The notes under the pieces are model-generated. The model saw nothing but the letters and a program-made list of their open reading frames with translations, was not told the origin of the DNA and ran no database searches. Below are positions 41,430 through 53,200 of a stretch of 64,000 nucleotides of DNA, piece after piece. Source of the stretch: Falciphora oryzae (Eukaryota > Ascomycota > Sordariomycetes > Magnaporthales > Magnaporthaceae); contig JNVV01000034.1 in NCBI GenBank assembly GCA_000733355.1, forward strand, positions 62,001 to 126,000. Reading direction: 5' to 3'. Numbering within the stretch: position 1 is the first letter of the stretch; each line of letters opens with the position of its first letter. The position numbers and the translations under genes were made by a program.

Positions 41430-44171
41430 TGGATGTCGTCTTGTCGACTGAGATACTCGCAGACACGAAATTGGAGCTGGAAAAATGCCAACGAGAAAAG
41501 TGGGAAGCATCCGGCACTCAAGTTCCGAGACTGGTGCCTTGCATCGCCAGCCAAGCAAGGTTTGGAGTGGGACCAGGTCACGCGCACGAAGAAAAAACAC
41601 GTACCGAGGTGGCCCCGAGAAGAGGACAAGAGCACGATGGAGGCGTGATACGGATTGCAGCCCAACGGCAGGGCGGACGGGAAAGGGGTGGTGTCGGTAA
41701 TGCCCAAGCCGGTTGAGACAATAAAGGGGAAAAAAAAAAAAAAAGAAGGACCTCAAGAAGATGGCAGAGCATCGGCTCAAAACGAATGGCCCATATTGTG
41801 TAAATGTTTGACGATGTGTGTGCGCTCTGTCGTCGCCCTAGCTGTACGGTGTAAACATAACCTCTGAATTGCTGTGGGAGACGAGGAACCAGGGCGCCAG
41901 CCTTTCCCGCAGGTATCAGAACAAAAAGTCAGCCGACGGGCGCTCTCACCGGCCTGCCACTTGGCATACAATCAATCGCCGCAAGTTGCATCGCGTGCAC
42001 GTCGATCGGCGCGTTGCAGATGCGCCTGGGTTGCATCGTTCGTGCGTGCCTCTGGGCGCTGCGAGGATATCATATCGCTTGGGATACGCCTGGAGCCCAT
42101 TCCGTCCTCTCAAGCGTCGTCGGTGTGCCGGTGTCCGTCAAATTGCCAATCATTTCAAATCTCTTTTATCCTGCTGGTCCCGATTTCAGCGTATTCGACC
42201 AACTTTGAGAGAGGTATCCGCTGTGCCGCTGGGATTGTTAGTTCGAAAGGAAACCCCCACCACAGCGAAGTTTTCCGCAAACCCGGCCACAGCCGGTCCT
42301 AACGACAACCGGGGTTATTTCCATGGGGCGCTGCCTCTTCTTGTTTGTTGGTTGGAAGATAAGGTCTGTGTAACGGTGCAAATCCCCCTTGCGTCGTCCA
42401 CGTTGTTAGCTGCGGCACGTGTGAAGAAGAGAAGAAACTTGGCACCCCAGTGGCTCTCACCGACGCCGCGTCAGTGGCCGGGAATGACATCACCTGGTGG
42501 GGAGGTCAAAGAGGATCTCCAAATTTTGGCCCCACGCTACCCCATTTGTGGTGCGACGACCCTGAATCGTCACGTAAAGTTGCAGGGATTGCTGCCTCCC
42601 AGCCGCCACCGCCGCCAACAAAAAAGAAAAGGAACGAAAAAATTCGGGGTCTTGGGATCTTTGTTCGCATGCCGCCAAAACTAAACCGCGCCAGCCAAGA
42701 CGCCTTCTGTCACGGGTCAGCGCGGCACACTCACTCATGACTCCATATTGGGTTAGCCAAACTTGCAGGTACCTGCTGCCAGGTGCCGCGCAGCCGCCCT
42801 TCCTGCGGGCATTATCGATGCACCACTGGGGCGGAAGGGTTCCCTTCCAGCCCTGCATGCGCTTTCTGCCTCGCCCCTCTATGCCGCCATTTCGTGCTTG
42901 CCAAACCGAGGGAAACGAAGAAAGAAAAAAGAGTTCGTGGGCCCGCGTCTCACAGATGCGACGACGATCGCCCGCCCCTTACTTGCCCGGACGTCCGGAT
43001 TCGGACACGAGGCTTGCTCGTCTGTTCTTATTTTCGTTCTGGAAGACTGGGGATTGCTAAACGGCCAGAGTTCTACCATGTTTGCCTCCCGCCTTGCTGC
43101 GTCTCGAGTCCCCGTCTCCCAGGTCCTTGGCGCTGAGCATGTCCATGGGGGACTGCCCGCAGATCGGCTTGCTTTCCGAAACCCGAGCAGCAGAAGACTC
43201 GAGAGTGCCGAGTAGGTAGTCAAGAAAGAAAATCGCGCGACCGACTGCTCTGTCTCGTCTCGGCCTGATCCTGACATCGTGGGCCTGGCGGCGAATCATC
43301 ACTCTGTGCCTCCACAGCAGAGCAATTGCCTGGCGCCAACGTAGGCTCTGCGTGGCGGGTGGGTTCGTTTCGACTTGGCCATGCGAACTGACCGCTGCCA
43401 AATCGGCCGTCATTTCCCGGGAGGGACCTGACGAGAAGCCGAACCACCCAAGAAAGCAGCCCAGAGCCTTGTGACCGACCGACTCGACCGTCCTGACTGG
43501 CTCGCTGGCCCTCGCGCCCCTGCCCAGGCACTGTGCTGTCAGGCCCTCGGTCAGCCCGCGCTCACAGTCGCGCCGCCAGTCGTCGCACGCCAAAAACCCC
43601 ATCTCGTCGTTGCTCATCAACCCCCTTCCCTTGGCCTGCGGTGGAGTCTTACCGCAACAGCGGGGAAGGTTGCCCCTTGCTGCCGGTGCCGGATTGCCAT
43701 GCCCGTGCAAATTTGCCATTCTGTCCCTCTCTTCCTGACTTTTGGTCGATACTTCTTTTTGCCCGCACACCACCAGGAGAGTACCCAAGGTACTTTGTCC
43801 GTGTGCGAGGCTGCAGACTTCCGCGGGAGTTGTTGGCCTGCCTTGATATCGCGGCCAACCCCGACCCCTTCTTGCTTCTTCTCTCCACTGCTGCTCTGTT
43901 GTTGATTCGCTTCTCCGTGACCTTTTTTTCTTTTTGGCTTATAATATTTTATTGTTCCCCAGCTCGTTTGTGCGAAGCCACTACCCAGTGGCTGGCAGCG
44001 GAGATACCCAGTAACGAACGACCCGCGACGGCCCTCGACGACTCCCTCGCACAGCCTGCGCGTCACCCAACCGTTGTTAATCGAGCCACGCACTTTTTCC
44101 GAATTTGCGCGTCGGCCGACGCCGCCGCCGAGAGGAACCGAGGCCGGGGAACCCCCCATGTTGGAGACAGG
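41430..44171. other. Long intergenic stretch; right part is the Ecm33-like gene leader
   Basis: An A16 run lies near 41731. No recognisable gene to about 43500. From there to 44171 the sequence is in frame with the Ecm33-like gene but contains no signal peptide or conserved sequence. It is pyrimidine-rich like a long 5' UTR. Confidence 0.45.
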
Positions 44172-45703
44172 ATGCGGATGCGGCGATCGTATACGGTTTT
44201 CGCCGCGTCCGCCCTTTTAGCGGCCGCCGGACTGGCCCGGGCCGACTGCGCCTCGGGCGGTATCACCTTTGCCTCGCAGTCCGACGTCGACACGGCCAAC
44301 TGCACATTGGTGAACGGCGATGTCGTCATCTCCGCCACCGCTTCGGGAAACATCACATTTAACAACCTCAAGAGGATAAATGGCAGCCTCATCGTCCAGG
44401 GCTGCGGCGACGCCACCTGCTCCCGCATCCTCGGCATATCCAGCACCAACCTGACCACCATCGACGGGCGGTTTCAGGTCTCGTCTGTGCCCAGTCTAAA
44501 GTCCATCACCCTGCCCGGTCTACAGCGCGTCAACCATGACCTTGCGTTGCAGGAGCTGCCCGAGTTGACAAAAGTCAACCTTGGCGGCATCAAACGCGTC
44601 GGCAGCCTCAAGCTCTCCTCGGCGCAGAAGCTGCTCACTGCCCAGATTGGGGCGCGGGGCGCCTCGTTCGACCCGAACGTCGGTCTGAAAAACATCACGG
44701 GCAACCTCACGGGCGCCGCTGACGCCGTGGTCGAGGTGCGGAACGTCGGGCTGAGCGACCTAGATGGTATCCTTGACTTCTGGAGCGCGCGCCGCCTGGT
44801 TATCGAGAACCTGCCCAACCTGAACGTCCAGATGATCAAGTTACTGAACGTCGACGAGATGCGCGTAATCGGCAACAACAACCTGACCCTGCGGTTCTGG
44901 GAGGCAAACCTCAACGAGCCCAACACGCCCGGCCCGACCATCAACCGCCTCGTCATCAGTGGCGTGCGAAACGTGTCGCCCTGCCTGCAGCCCGTTGTGC
45001 ACGAGTTTGTAGCCTTCAACAACTCGGCCATGGAGTACCTCTACTTCAACTTTGACCAGCTCAACCGCATCGAGATCCGCGACAATCCGCGCCTCAAAAA
45101 GATCGTGTCGTGGGCGTCCCTGAACCGCTTCTGGCGCGATATCTACATCCACGATAACCCTGTGCTCTCCCTGAAGCGCTTCCCCGGCCCGCGCGAACCC
45201 AACGACAACGTCTCCGCTGTTTACTGCAACCAACTGTCCAAGACGCATCGCGACCAGTGGGCCTGGTTCCCCAACACATTCGACAATCTTGTCATCGCCG
45301 CCGACATCGACAACACATTCTTGTAAGTTTTTATAGCCCCCGGTTACGCGTTTCTTTTCCCGTTCGTTAGCGTTCGCTCCTCAAGCGCTCCGCGCGTGCG
45401 TCACGCCCATCCTCGCGTACTAACAAAGATCCTAGCAACGAAACATTTACCAGCCTCTGGCTCAACGCCTCGAGCCCAAGCGAGACCAAGCCAAAGGTCG
45501 TGGACCGCTTCGAGGTCAACTCAACAAACTCGACCTTTGACTGCAGCGCCCTCGACATCCTCCGCACCCAGAAGGGCGCCTTCCCGGGTCGCTACTCGTG
45601 TCAGGGACAAACACTACCTGCCGGCATTGGCGTGCCGAGCCTCGAGGGCTCCATGCGCATGGCCCTGGGCGCGGCTGTCATGGCCGCCATAGTTCTCTAC
45701 TAA
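44172..45703 (+). CDS. Ecm33/Sps2-like GPI-anchored cell-wall protein, 472 aa
   Basis: Two exons: 44172-45322 and 45436-45703 (intron 113 bp, donor GTAAGT, acceptor CCTAG). I start at Met 44172 because MRMRRSYTVFAASALLAAAG is a signal peptide; the frame is open further upstream but without meaning. Repeated leucine-rich receptor-L-type strands follow (LTTIDGRFQVSSVPSLKSIT, LQRVNHDLALQELPELTKVN, RRLVIENLPNLNVQMI, LNRIEIRDNPRLKKI), as in Ecm33/Sps2. Many N-glycosylation sites (NCT, NIT, NLT, NNS). The C-terminus (GSMRMALGAAVMAAIVLY) is a GPI-attachment signal. Such proteins sit at the plasma membrane or wall and support wall integrity. Confidence in family is good; exact role unknown. Confidence 0.88.
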
Positions 45704-47233
45704 CGACCATCGGATTGGGACAAGGAAAAGCAGAATTATTACTACCTACATATACATTTGACAGCATTTACTGGTGTTTAGGAGGGAGTCATTCGGCACA
45801 TTGCATTCGGGGATTTAAACGGCTCACTACCCATATTTTTTTGCCTGGTTTGCCTTGACCACAACATGTTTCGGTCCTGGACCTTGGTGGCATCATGGAA
45901 TATTCTATTGCATAGGGAGGTTTGATGGCATATATACCAGTTAAGCATTTACCTGATGAGTTTGATGCCCACCTTCACGCGTTGTTCCATCCATTTGACT
46001 CCTAATTCCAATCCAATCGCAAATGTATTCCCTCGGGTAGTAGCAGCTACCCATCCGCCTTTCTAGCCACGCGTAGCCGTCTTTGGTGTTCGGCTATCAA
46101 GTGTGCCAAAGCCACAATATCTCCAAAGAAAGGAGGCCAGGCAGTGCAGGGCCATCCACGATGTCATTTTGCCAGCCCTTAGCTGTGAACAAGGCATCGA
46201 CAAGAGTTTAGAGATGAGCGATGCTGCTGGTAGGAGCCGAAAAGTCCACGTTCAACGACACCAACGCGAACAGGTTCAAGCTCTATAGCTGACTGCGTGA
46301 ACTCTCAACGATCTTATGGCTTGTTAAGTAATTATTTGGCCGGTGACCATCCCCAGGATCCCTCCATCAGGCAGCTCGGCCCCATCTTACTCCTGAACCC
46401 CAGGCTACTTCTCAGCTCACGAACATCCCGAAGCCGATGGGTAAGTACGTCTCCTCGAATCCGTCGACCTTGGCGCACGCGGGAGGCGCTGTTCGCTGAA
46501 TCTCGGCAAGTTGACAGCTGTCAAGAACTGAACGATACCCCGCCAATCGATGCCGACGGCACTATCGACATGCCGAGAGAGGGTTGGTTGGCATGGCGAC
46601 AGTGCAGCGGGAGAGCTAGCCGATCCTACCAACAGGGAACTTGTTCCGGTAGTTGGAAAGAGAAACCCATGACATCTTTACTTCTGATATCCTTTCCTTT
46701 AAAGTCAACGCGGTCCAGTTGCCACCGGGTACATCACCTACATCTACATCTCGCTATGCCTTTGCAGCCTGTGGTATAACTGATTCGTCTGTTGGCAGCC
46801 ATGAGAGCGAGGATAAAGCGGAAAATCGCCATATGGGGCCTTCGGGAGTGACATAACACACTTTGGGGAAGATTTCAAAGGTGGAGTAGAGTCCGAGGCT
46901 TCCACAAGTCCGATAAAGTGACTACGTAGCAGCCTTATACGGCTGCACATGGCCTCCAGGAAGTTTGTCGCTGTCTTTATGAAGATGTTCGGTGTTACTA
47001 TTTTGCCGGTTTGACAACTCGACCAAGAAGTTCCCAGTTCAGGGCAAGAGCTAGACAGCTCTCTAATTATACCACAATGCCTGCAAGTCATCGAAGCCAT
47101 CATAGCGAGAGTCTTCAGGTGGAATGTCTCTTTGGGCTTGTGTCTGTGCTGTCTACATCCAATTACCGCGTTCGGTTTGAGGATCTTGGATATCAATGGC
47201 TGGAAGTACCTGGCTGTTGGTACAAAACTTTTA
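45704..47233. other. Intergenic stretch, no gene recognised
   Basis: Moderately AT-richer than the flanking gene. Minus-strand open frames around 46740-47130 read like old coding sequence in more than one frame, without a domain. No bounded repeats seen before the element starting at 47234. Confidence 0.4.
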
Positions 47234-47659
47234 GAGAACCTTTCCGTGCACACCCTATTCCTACGCACCCCCGGCATTTGAAATATCTGATTGGATGAAC
47301 ACGCCCCATAGCAATCCACTTCTTTTTCTTACAGTGCTGGGGCAACTGTGAAAATGCAGCAGTAAATTTAATGGTACAGCGGTAATTATAGCGATCTAGT
47401 ACCTGCACCGACACTTGCACCGACACTTGCACCGACACTTGCACCGACACTTGCACCGATACCGATATTTTGCAATGCTTTTAATTATAGCTATTATTTT
47501 TGCTGCAATTGTCGCTGCAAATGTCGCTGTAGGTATTGCTGTAGGTGTCGCTTCAGGTCTTGTTAGGGCAGTGAAATTGAACTACAGTATTTTGTTAGAG
47601 GAACGCACGGTGTCTCTGGGAAGGGTGCGTAGGAATAGGGTGTGCACGGAAAGGTTCTC
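47234..47659. mobile_element. 426-bp fold-back element with 8-bp target duplication (hAT-like MITE)
   Basis: Inverted ends of 37 bp begin GAGAACCTTTCCGTGCACAC on both sides. The flanks are an exact 8-bp duplication AACTTTTA (47226-47233 and 47660-47667), the length typical of hAT elements. Inside, the left arm has about five copies of a 12-bp unit (CTTGCACCGACA, about 47402-47458). The right arm has four degenerate copies of a related unit in the opposite orientation (TGTCGCTGTAGG, about 47509-47560), so the element folds back on itself. No transposase. Confidence 0.82.
47402..47458. repeat. 12-bp tandem repeat array, about five copies
   Basis: CTTGCACCGACA is repeated nearly perfectly within the fold-back element. 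It probably represents subterminal binding sites expanded by slippage. Confidence 0.9.
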
Positions 47660-47764
47660 AACTTTTAGCAAGAGTGGTATCTCAGAGTAGGGCGGAGGCA
47701 GTAGACCCAAAAGATTGAGCTATGTCTCTAGAGAATAAAAGAAACGTAATTAGGAGACCCTCAA

Positions 47765-48035
47765 TGTTGGTAGGAGTATGTACTCCTGTGGGCTCGGAGA
47801 TCTCCAAAACAGGGTGAACAACGATCCTTTATATCAGAGGATCGATCTATTATTGTGCACGAAGAGGAAAGGAATCTATCTGCCAGAGAGGGAGCAGGAG
47901 GAAGGCTATATATACACGATCCAGATCACCAAAGGGCCCTTCCCCTGCTCCCAGCCTCCGCGGGCTTGCGGGTCCTCGGATCCGGCTTCTCTCTGAGCTC
48001 TACCGATTGCCTACACAGGCCAGTGCAATCCAACA
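47765..48035. mobile_element. Solo LTR, 271 bp, CTCAA target duplication
   Basis: It starts TGTTGGTAGG and ends AATCCAACA, so the ends are inverted (TGTTGG/CCAACA), and is flanked by CTCAA (47760-47764 and 48036-48040). A TATA-like box (GGCTATATATACACG, about 47902-47916) is present. The TGTTGG start is common in Ty1/copia LTRs, but the family is not established. No internal retrotransposon sequence remains. Confidence 0.82.
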
Positions 48036-48040
48036 CTCAA

Positions 48041-48651
48041 GCTCTATATACACGGTAGACGGGAGTGACAGAGAGGCAGTACAGGGTAGCCCAGGCGTGT
48101 AAAGACTGGTAGGAACCTGTGACACGCGGGCTCAGACAAGAGATCCTATTTAGTAATGAGATAAAGAGAGTTATTACAACTTCTTCCTGGATACATGTTT
48201 TCTGATAGCGGTGAGCGCAACAGTCTACTAGCTTATCAGGGAAACGAGGACGACAGGGTAATTATCATAAGGCCCAGTGCGGGGCGAAGAGAGGGCGGCG
48301 TAGCTTCCTCTCATCAAATGCTTAGCTCGGGTGAGGCGAGCACTAGAACAAATGGTCTTCCACTTTGCCTCCGAGAAGGCTCACTGACATTTGGAGTACA
48401 GTGCCGTCCTGCATGGCCGGCCTACACTGATTTGACGGCGGGAAAGAGCGAGTCAACGCGCGGGAGCAGCGCGCCAAGAGTCACGCTGCCTGCGATGCCC
48501 GGCGAGGGCGAGGGCGAGATCCTGGGAATGAACGATCTGCGATAAAAGGGGTTCAGGATCATAGTCAATCTAAAATATACGAATAACTGAGAAAAGGGAC
48601 AAAAGCGATGTTGACGGTGAAAGTTGGAGGGACATACGGGGAGAAGAGTTT
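48041..48651. other. Stretch between solo LTR and tRNA gene
   Basis: AT-richer DNA with no recognised gene. It includes a second TATATACACGG motif (48045-48056) and may be further retroelement sequence, as tRNA neighbourhoods collect such insertions. Confidence 0.4.
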
Positions 48652-48669
48652 AAAAAAAAAAAAAAAAAA
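48652..48669 (-). terminator. RNA polymerase III terminator of tRNA-Leu
   Basis: An A18 run on the plus strand, i.e. a T18 run on the tRNA strand, five bases beyond the tRNA 3' end. Confidence 0.85.
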
Positions 48670-48674
48670 GAATT

Positions 48675-48755
48675 TGACAAGTGTGGGATTCGAACCCACG
48701 CGGTGTGAACCATAGGAGCCTAAATCCTACTCCATAACCTCTCGGACAACTTGCC
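48675..48755 (-). tRNA. tRNA-Leu (anticodon UAG), intronless
   Basis: On the minus strand: acceptor GGCAAGT pairing with ACTTGTC (one G-U), D arm TCC...GGA, anticodon stem TAGGA/TCCTA with loop TTTAGGC (anticodon TAG, reading CUA/CUN Leu codons). A class II variable region and T arm TGGGTTCGAATCCCA follow. The length of 81 nt without CCA fits a leucine tRNA. Boxes A and B are intact, and a T-run terminator follows. Confidence 0.92.
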
Positions 48756-49515
48756 ATTCATGACGTGAAAAAATCAGGGCGGCAGGTGAGCTTATCAGCC
48801 TCAGCGCAGAGTGCCCCTCGTGTGGCGTAACCCCACCACAAACCCCAGTCCGTTGCCCGTCCGTGTCTCCCTGGTAAGCCCGCCTGAACCAGAGGCCAAT
48901 CGGGGCCGCTGTCAGCTTACGGCGAAGTATCTCGAGATTGCCCGGTCCACAACGCAACCCGTCTGCTAAGCACCGGGAAGATTCGATATTCCCTCCACAG
49001 CTCCACAGGTCGCAAACGGCACTCTTCGCGAGATGAACTCCCCGCCGCCCGAGTCAGGAAAGATTCGAGAAGGAATAATAATGGAGGTATTTGCTCCCGC
49101 TGCTGGAGTGCAGAAGCTAAAATGATTCGACACCATGATGCGATAAAGATTTTCCAACCTCGCCAACCTACTGGCACGGACACCACCAGCGCTCCTGTCT
49201 GTCTGCGCGACTCACAAGCGCGAGGCTGGCCGAGAAGAGGATGGAAGCTTGAGCCGCGGCGGAGCTGGGGATCCTGGCGTTGCAGGGAGCGGATTGCCGG
49301 CAATGGTCTGAAACATTTCGTGTATCGAGATGCCAAGAGAGGGCCCGCGCCAGATACGACGGAGGCAATTTTTTTTTTCTCACTGCCTCTCCCATAGGTA
49401 ATCTGCCATCCGGCCTGCGAGAAGGAAAATCAGGCCACGACCAAGGCTGCACTGCAAGCGCCAACTGGCCATCGGCCCAGGCAACGGGGGATATTCCGCC
49501 AAGACCAATCGAACC
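48756..49515. other. Intergenic stretch, no gene recognised
   Basis: Upstream of both tRNA-Leu and the 251-aa secreted protein gene. No domain or bounded repeat seen. Confidence 0.5.
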
Positions 49516-50271
49516 ATGATGCTGCAGGCTCGGCCCTTCGGCGGTGATGGAGCGGGCTTCCTCCCGCTGACATTTCTTTTCCACATCTTCCTTGTCGCCA
49601 TCACGCTCCTAGCGAGCCAAGCCGCGGCGAATCCACTCCCGTCGCCGCAGCGGCCCGACTCCGACAGCACCGGCGCCGTCGGCGATGAACTCACCAGGCC
49701 AACAATCAACGGCCCCATCAGCAGCGAGAACCAGGTGGTCCCCCAGCCCGGCGGGAACCCGCCGCTGACGGACCTGCCGCCGGCCAAGGTCGACGAGGAC
49801 ACGGGCCAGGTGTCCATCAACCGCCCGCCCGAAAAGCCGGCCCAGCCGACGCTTCCCATCCGCGCGACCATCTTCCGGGGCGTCCCCGGCCCGAAAGCCT
49901 GCCGCGGCGGCGCCATGACCACGCTCGACTTCGGCGCCGGCGCGGCGCTGCGGCACACCGAGGAGCGGTGCTACGACTTGCCCGACACGGCGGGCTGCGG
50001 CAACTTTGTGGCCAACAAGGCCGACGGCTGCGAGGCCCGCCTGTTCGCCGAGCGCGGGTGCCGCATGTTCGTCAACCTGGCCGTCTACCAGCCCGAGGAC
50101 CGCGCCGTCGGCGGCCGCTGGCGCAGCATGGCCGTCCGCTGCGGCGTGCCCGAGCCTGACCCGGCCACGCTGGGCACGCCGCCGCTGGCGGGCATGTGGA
50201 CCAAGAAGACTAGTCCCAAGAGTGGCAAGAGGTCATCGGCCAGGCGAAGCAAGACGACATTCCTTCAATAA
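49516..50271 (+). CDS. Secreted protein, 251 aa, Pro-rich pro-region and Cys-containing C-terminal domain
   Basis: A single exon. After a short N-terminal extension, a hydrophobic core (FLPLTFLFHIFLVAITLLAS) forms a signal peptide cut near AANPLP. Residues about 40-115 are Pro/Asp-rich and probably disordered. The C-terminal part (about 115-225) contains six Cys (PKACRGG, ERCYDLP, AGCGNF, DGCEARL, RGCRMFV, VRCGVPE) and ends in a Lys/Arg/Ser-rich basic tail. I do not recognise the family. Two Met codons stand at the start (49516 and 49519); either fits. It is presumably exported; the Cys domain may be an uncharacterised fungal extracellular module. Confidence 0.72.
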   Translation: MMLQARPFGGDGAGFLPLTFLFHIFLVAITLLASQAAANPLPSPQRPDSDSTGAVGDELTRPTINGPISSENQVVPQPGGNPPLTDLPPAKVDEDTGQVSINRPPEKPAQPTLPIRATIFRGVPGPKACRGGAMTTLDFGAGAALRHTEERCYDLPDTAGCGNFVANKADGCEARLFAERGCRMFVNLAVYQPEDRAVGGRWRSMAVRCGVPEPDPATLGTPPLAGMWTKKTSPKSGKRSSARRSKTTFLQ

Positions 50272-53200
50272 ATAAAATCAACGATGCGGAAGATATGTGG
50301 GGCAAGTGTTACAATATCATTCGTTCATGGCGTTGTTTCCATCTTTTCTTGGCGTAAATTTGAGTCCGTGCAATGGGAATGCATTGTTGTCTATATCATA
50401 GGTCAGGAACATCAAGGGCCGACCAAACCTATACTGGACCAGCTTCGGCAGGCGCATGGGTGGCTCACGCCGTCCTCGCCTATCCAATATGAGGTACCAA
50501 TATTGGGATCGATATTGCGACAGGCGCGGGAGATGGCCCCGCGCGCTTACCTCTTGGCTCGTAAGGGTTTGCTTATTACTGGGCCTAGTTACATTCACAG
50601 CTTGCGGCTACGACATCGGTCTGCAGGCTGGTGATTCAAGGGATGATGTTGCACACACCTGCCAGGTTGTCTTCACCGCTCGCTCCAAACGCTACTCTAT
50701 CAGCGACCGCCACTGCAAGAGACTGTCACATTCTTCAGATCAAAGGATCGGAAAGGGGCAAACTCTGAGACGATGCGATGGCATCTTAAAAGACGATAGT
50801 ATGGTTCTGGCCTTGGAGGAGAATTAAAAAAAAAGAAAAAAAAAATCCGAGAGAGGAACGATCACGACCAAGATATTCCTGCAAAACAAGCAAAACAAGC
50901 TCGAGGCGGCTCTCACATGGTCTCTCACTGTCAATGTCACGACTGTTGTCAAGCGCACTTGAGCCTCGGAAATGAGCAGTCCAGGCACTTGACATCGCGC
51001 GCTTGTCCTGCGTCCCTCCCGCCGGCCCCGAGCGCTCGCTATCTTATCGGACGGCGGATGAGATCGGGTCGAGCATGCCAAGTCTCGTGACGAGGCGTGG
51101 GATCGTGCGCCCACTGTATGCAGCAATGCAGCAAGGGTCCCGTCAATGTGGCCAGCATCCTGCTTGTGAATGGTGCATATGCACTGTTTTGTTCCGTCGT
51201 CCACGAGAGGCTGGCAGGAGGTCTCGGTGTGCCCCTTAACCTCGAGGAGCATGACAGCCACAAGATTTGACATACCCGCAATGGCAAAACACAAAAAGCA
51301 AAACCCGAACGAAGCAGCAGGGTTCGTTGCGTGCACACGACTCGAGCCCGTGTCACGACCGCCATCCAAGCTTTCGGGTCAGGAGGACTTGGCTAAGAAC
51401 TCGTTCAGGAGGCGAAGGGATACGAACGGCAGAGCCAGCACCATCCTAGCAGACGACCTGGGGGAGACCGTCGTTGCATACACGTACGTACGCGATACAC
51501 CGCAGGCGAAAGCATGACGGCTGGCGGCTCGAGGGCAATATTTCTGTTGTCGTTTTTTTTTTTTTTTTTTTTTTTTTGCGTTGTTTTTGCGTTAATTTTT
51601 GTCCCGGTGGTCCGTGAAAATTCCATCGACTGGTCAACACGGAGCAATGTCCCGCAGACCGTGTCTATTCTGGGCTACCTCCTCAGCTCTGCCTTGGCAA
51701 CGAACCCACGCAGCCCTGCCCGTTGGACAAGACGGCGGCAGCAGGATCTGGCGGTGGGAGCCAGCTCCAGTCTCGCTGCGCCGCTGGCCTGTGCCTTCGC
51801 TCCCGCAAAAAGGCTGTCCGCGGGAATTCCGTTGTTTGACTCCAGATTCGGCAAGGCGTTGGAATCAAATTGGAGAAATTTCCGTAGCCAAGTCGAACAA
51901 ATGATCTGTGGAACCTGCTTCCAACCTTGAACTCCACCACCGCCAAAGCCAGCACAGCAGTTGGATGCCCCCGGCTTCGAAGCGGACCCGGAGGGATGGT
52001 GTATTTCCCCCTCGAATCAAAGCGGCGCGGCACAGGGCGAGGCGTCAGGAACCATGGTTTGCGCTGGAAAGGGGCCGGCCAGTGGAGAAGAATGCCCTGT
52101 CTGGCTGGAAACTCATGCTCTGTAGCCGTTTCTGGTTGCCGTTTCTGGTAGCAGTGCAGGCCCCGCTCCCCCAGGGGCGTCAATAAACGACGATGAAGCA
52201 AGCGCGCGCAGCCGCAAATAGGCCATCGTGAGATTTCTGGCTGCCGCGGCGATGGTAATCAGTAATCATTGACTGTACACCGTAAAGTGCGAGTGTCTGG
52301 GGGATGTGGACCTCTACTGTGTAGGCGCCTACTCGACAGAGATCTACATGTTCCTAGAGTTTGGCCGACCTCTATTCTGGTTGTTCACCATACCTAAAAA
52401 TTCAATGCTTCCCGAGAACGCAATCGATCGCGTGTGCGCTAAGCAGCCGCCGCCGTGGGGGTGTGTGTGAGCGCGGTGAGCCCTGTGCTGTGCTGTGCCG
52501 TGCTCTCATTGTGGAGAGGCCCGAGATGTCACAATCGCGATCAAGGCAAAAATGTGACGAGAATGGATCCAGGCAATCCGGTTCATCCAGCCCGTGTTTC
52601 TTGCTGTTTCTGTCCCGCTTTCTTTGTGCTTCACGGCCTCGCCGACCGCAGGGGTCATTGACAGCCAGGCAAGCAGGATAGCATTTTTCTCGACTGTGGC
52701 GCGTTTGAGAAGGAGCCGGAAATTGTTTTTGTGACAGTGGCGCAGAGCGGCAGGCTAGTGCTGCGAATTAGCGGGCGAACGAACAAATCACCTTGTCAAA
52801 GGGGTACGCACCGGTGAGCCTCCAGCAGAGCTGCCCCTGTCGTGCCTGCCAAGCTGGAAAGGGGAGGGAAGGTGCCTTCATGTGTGCGTGTGGAAGGCGC
52901 GCTGCAGGAACGCCTCCATTGCCCCTGGCCAACCTCTCGAAAGCCACCCAACGACTAGTCCCTGCGCGGCCCCGCAAATTGGCACCCTTGATTGGCCCAA
53001 CAGGAACCAGACAGCCTCTGTGCTCCACTGCAGACACGGTTCTGGTAAGTGCTTCGGACGGTGGCTGTCTCCGACATTGACATCGTTTTTTTTTATTTTA
53101 TTTTATTGACTGCCCCTTTCTGTACCTTGCGGGTGGTCCCTTTTGCGGGTAATCATCCTGCCTGCCCCCTTTGCCCTGGCGACGACATATTCGCAACTGG

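Noticed and set aside
41869..42684. 271-codon open frame on the plus strand
   Set aside because: No signal peptide, domain or compositional support; overlapping frames on both strands are equally open, as expected in GC-rich intergenic DNA.
43533..44171. 213-codon in-frame extension of the Ecm33-like protein
   Set aside because: The signal peptide begins at Met 44172; the extension has Cys/Pro-rich nonsense composition and would bury the signal peptide.
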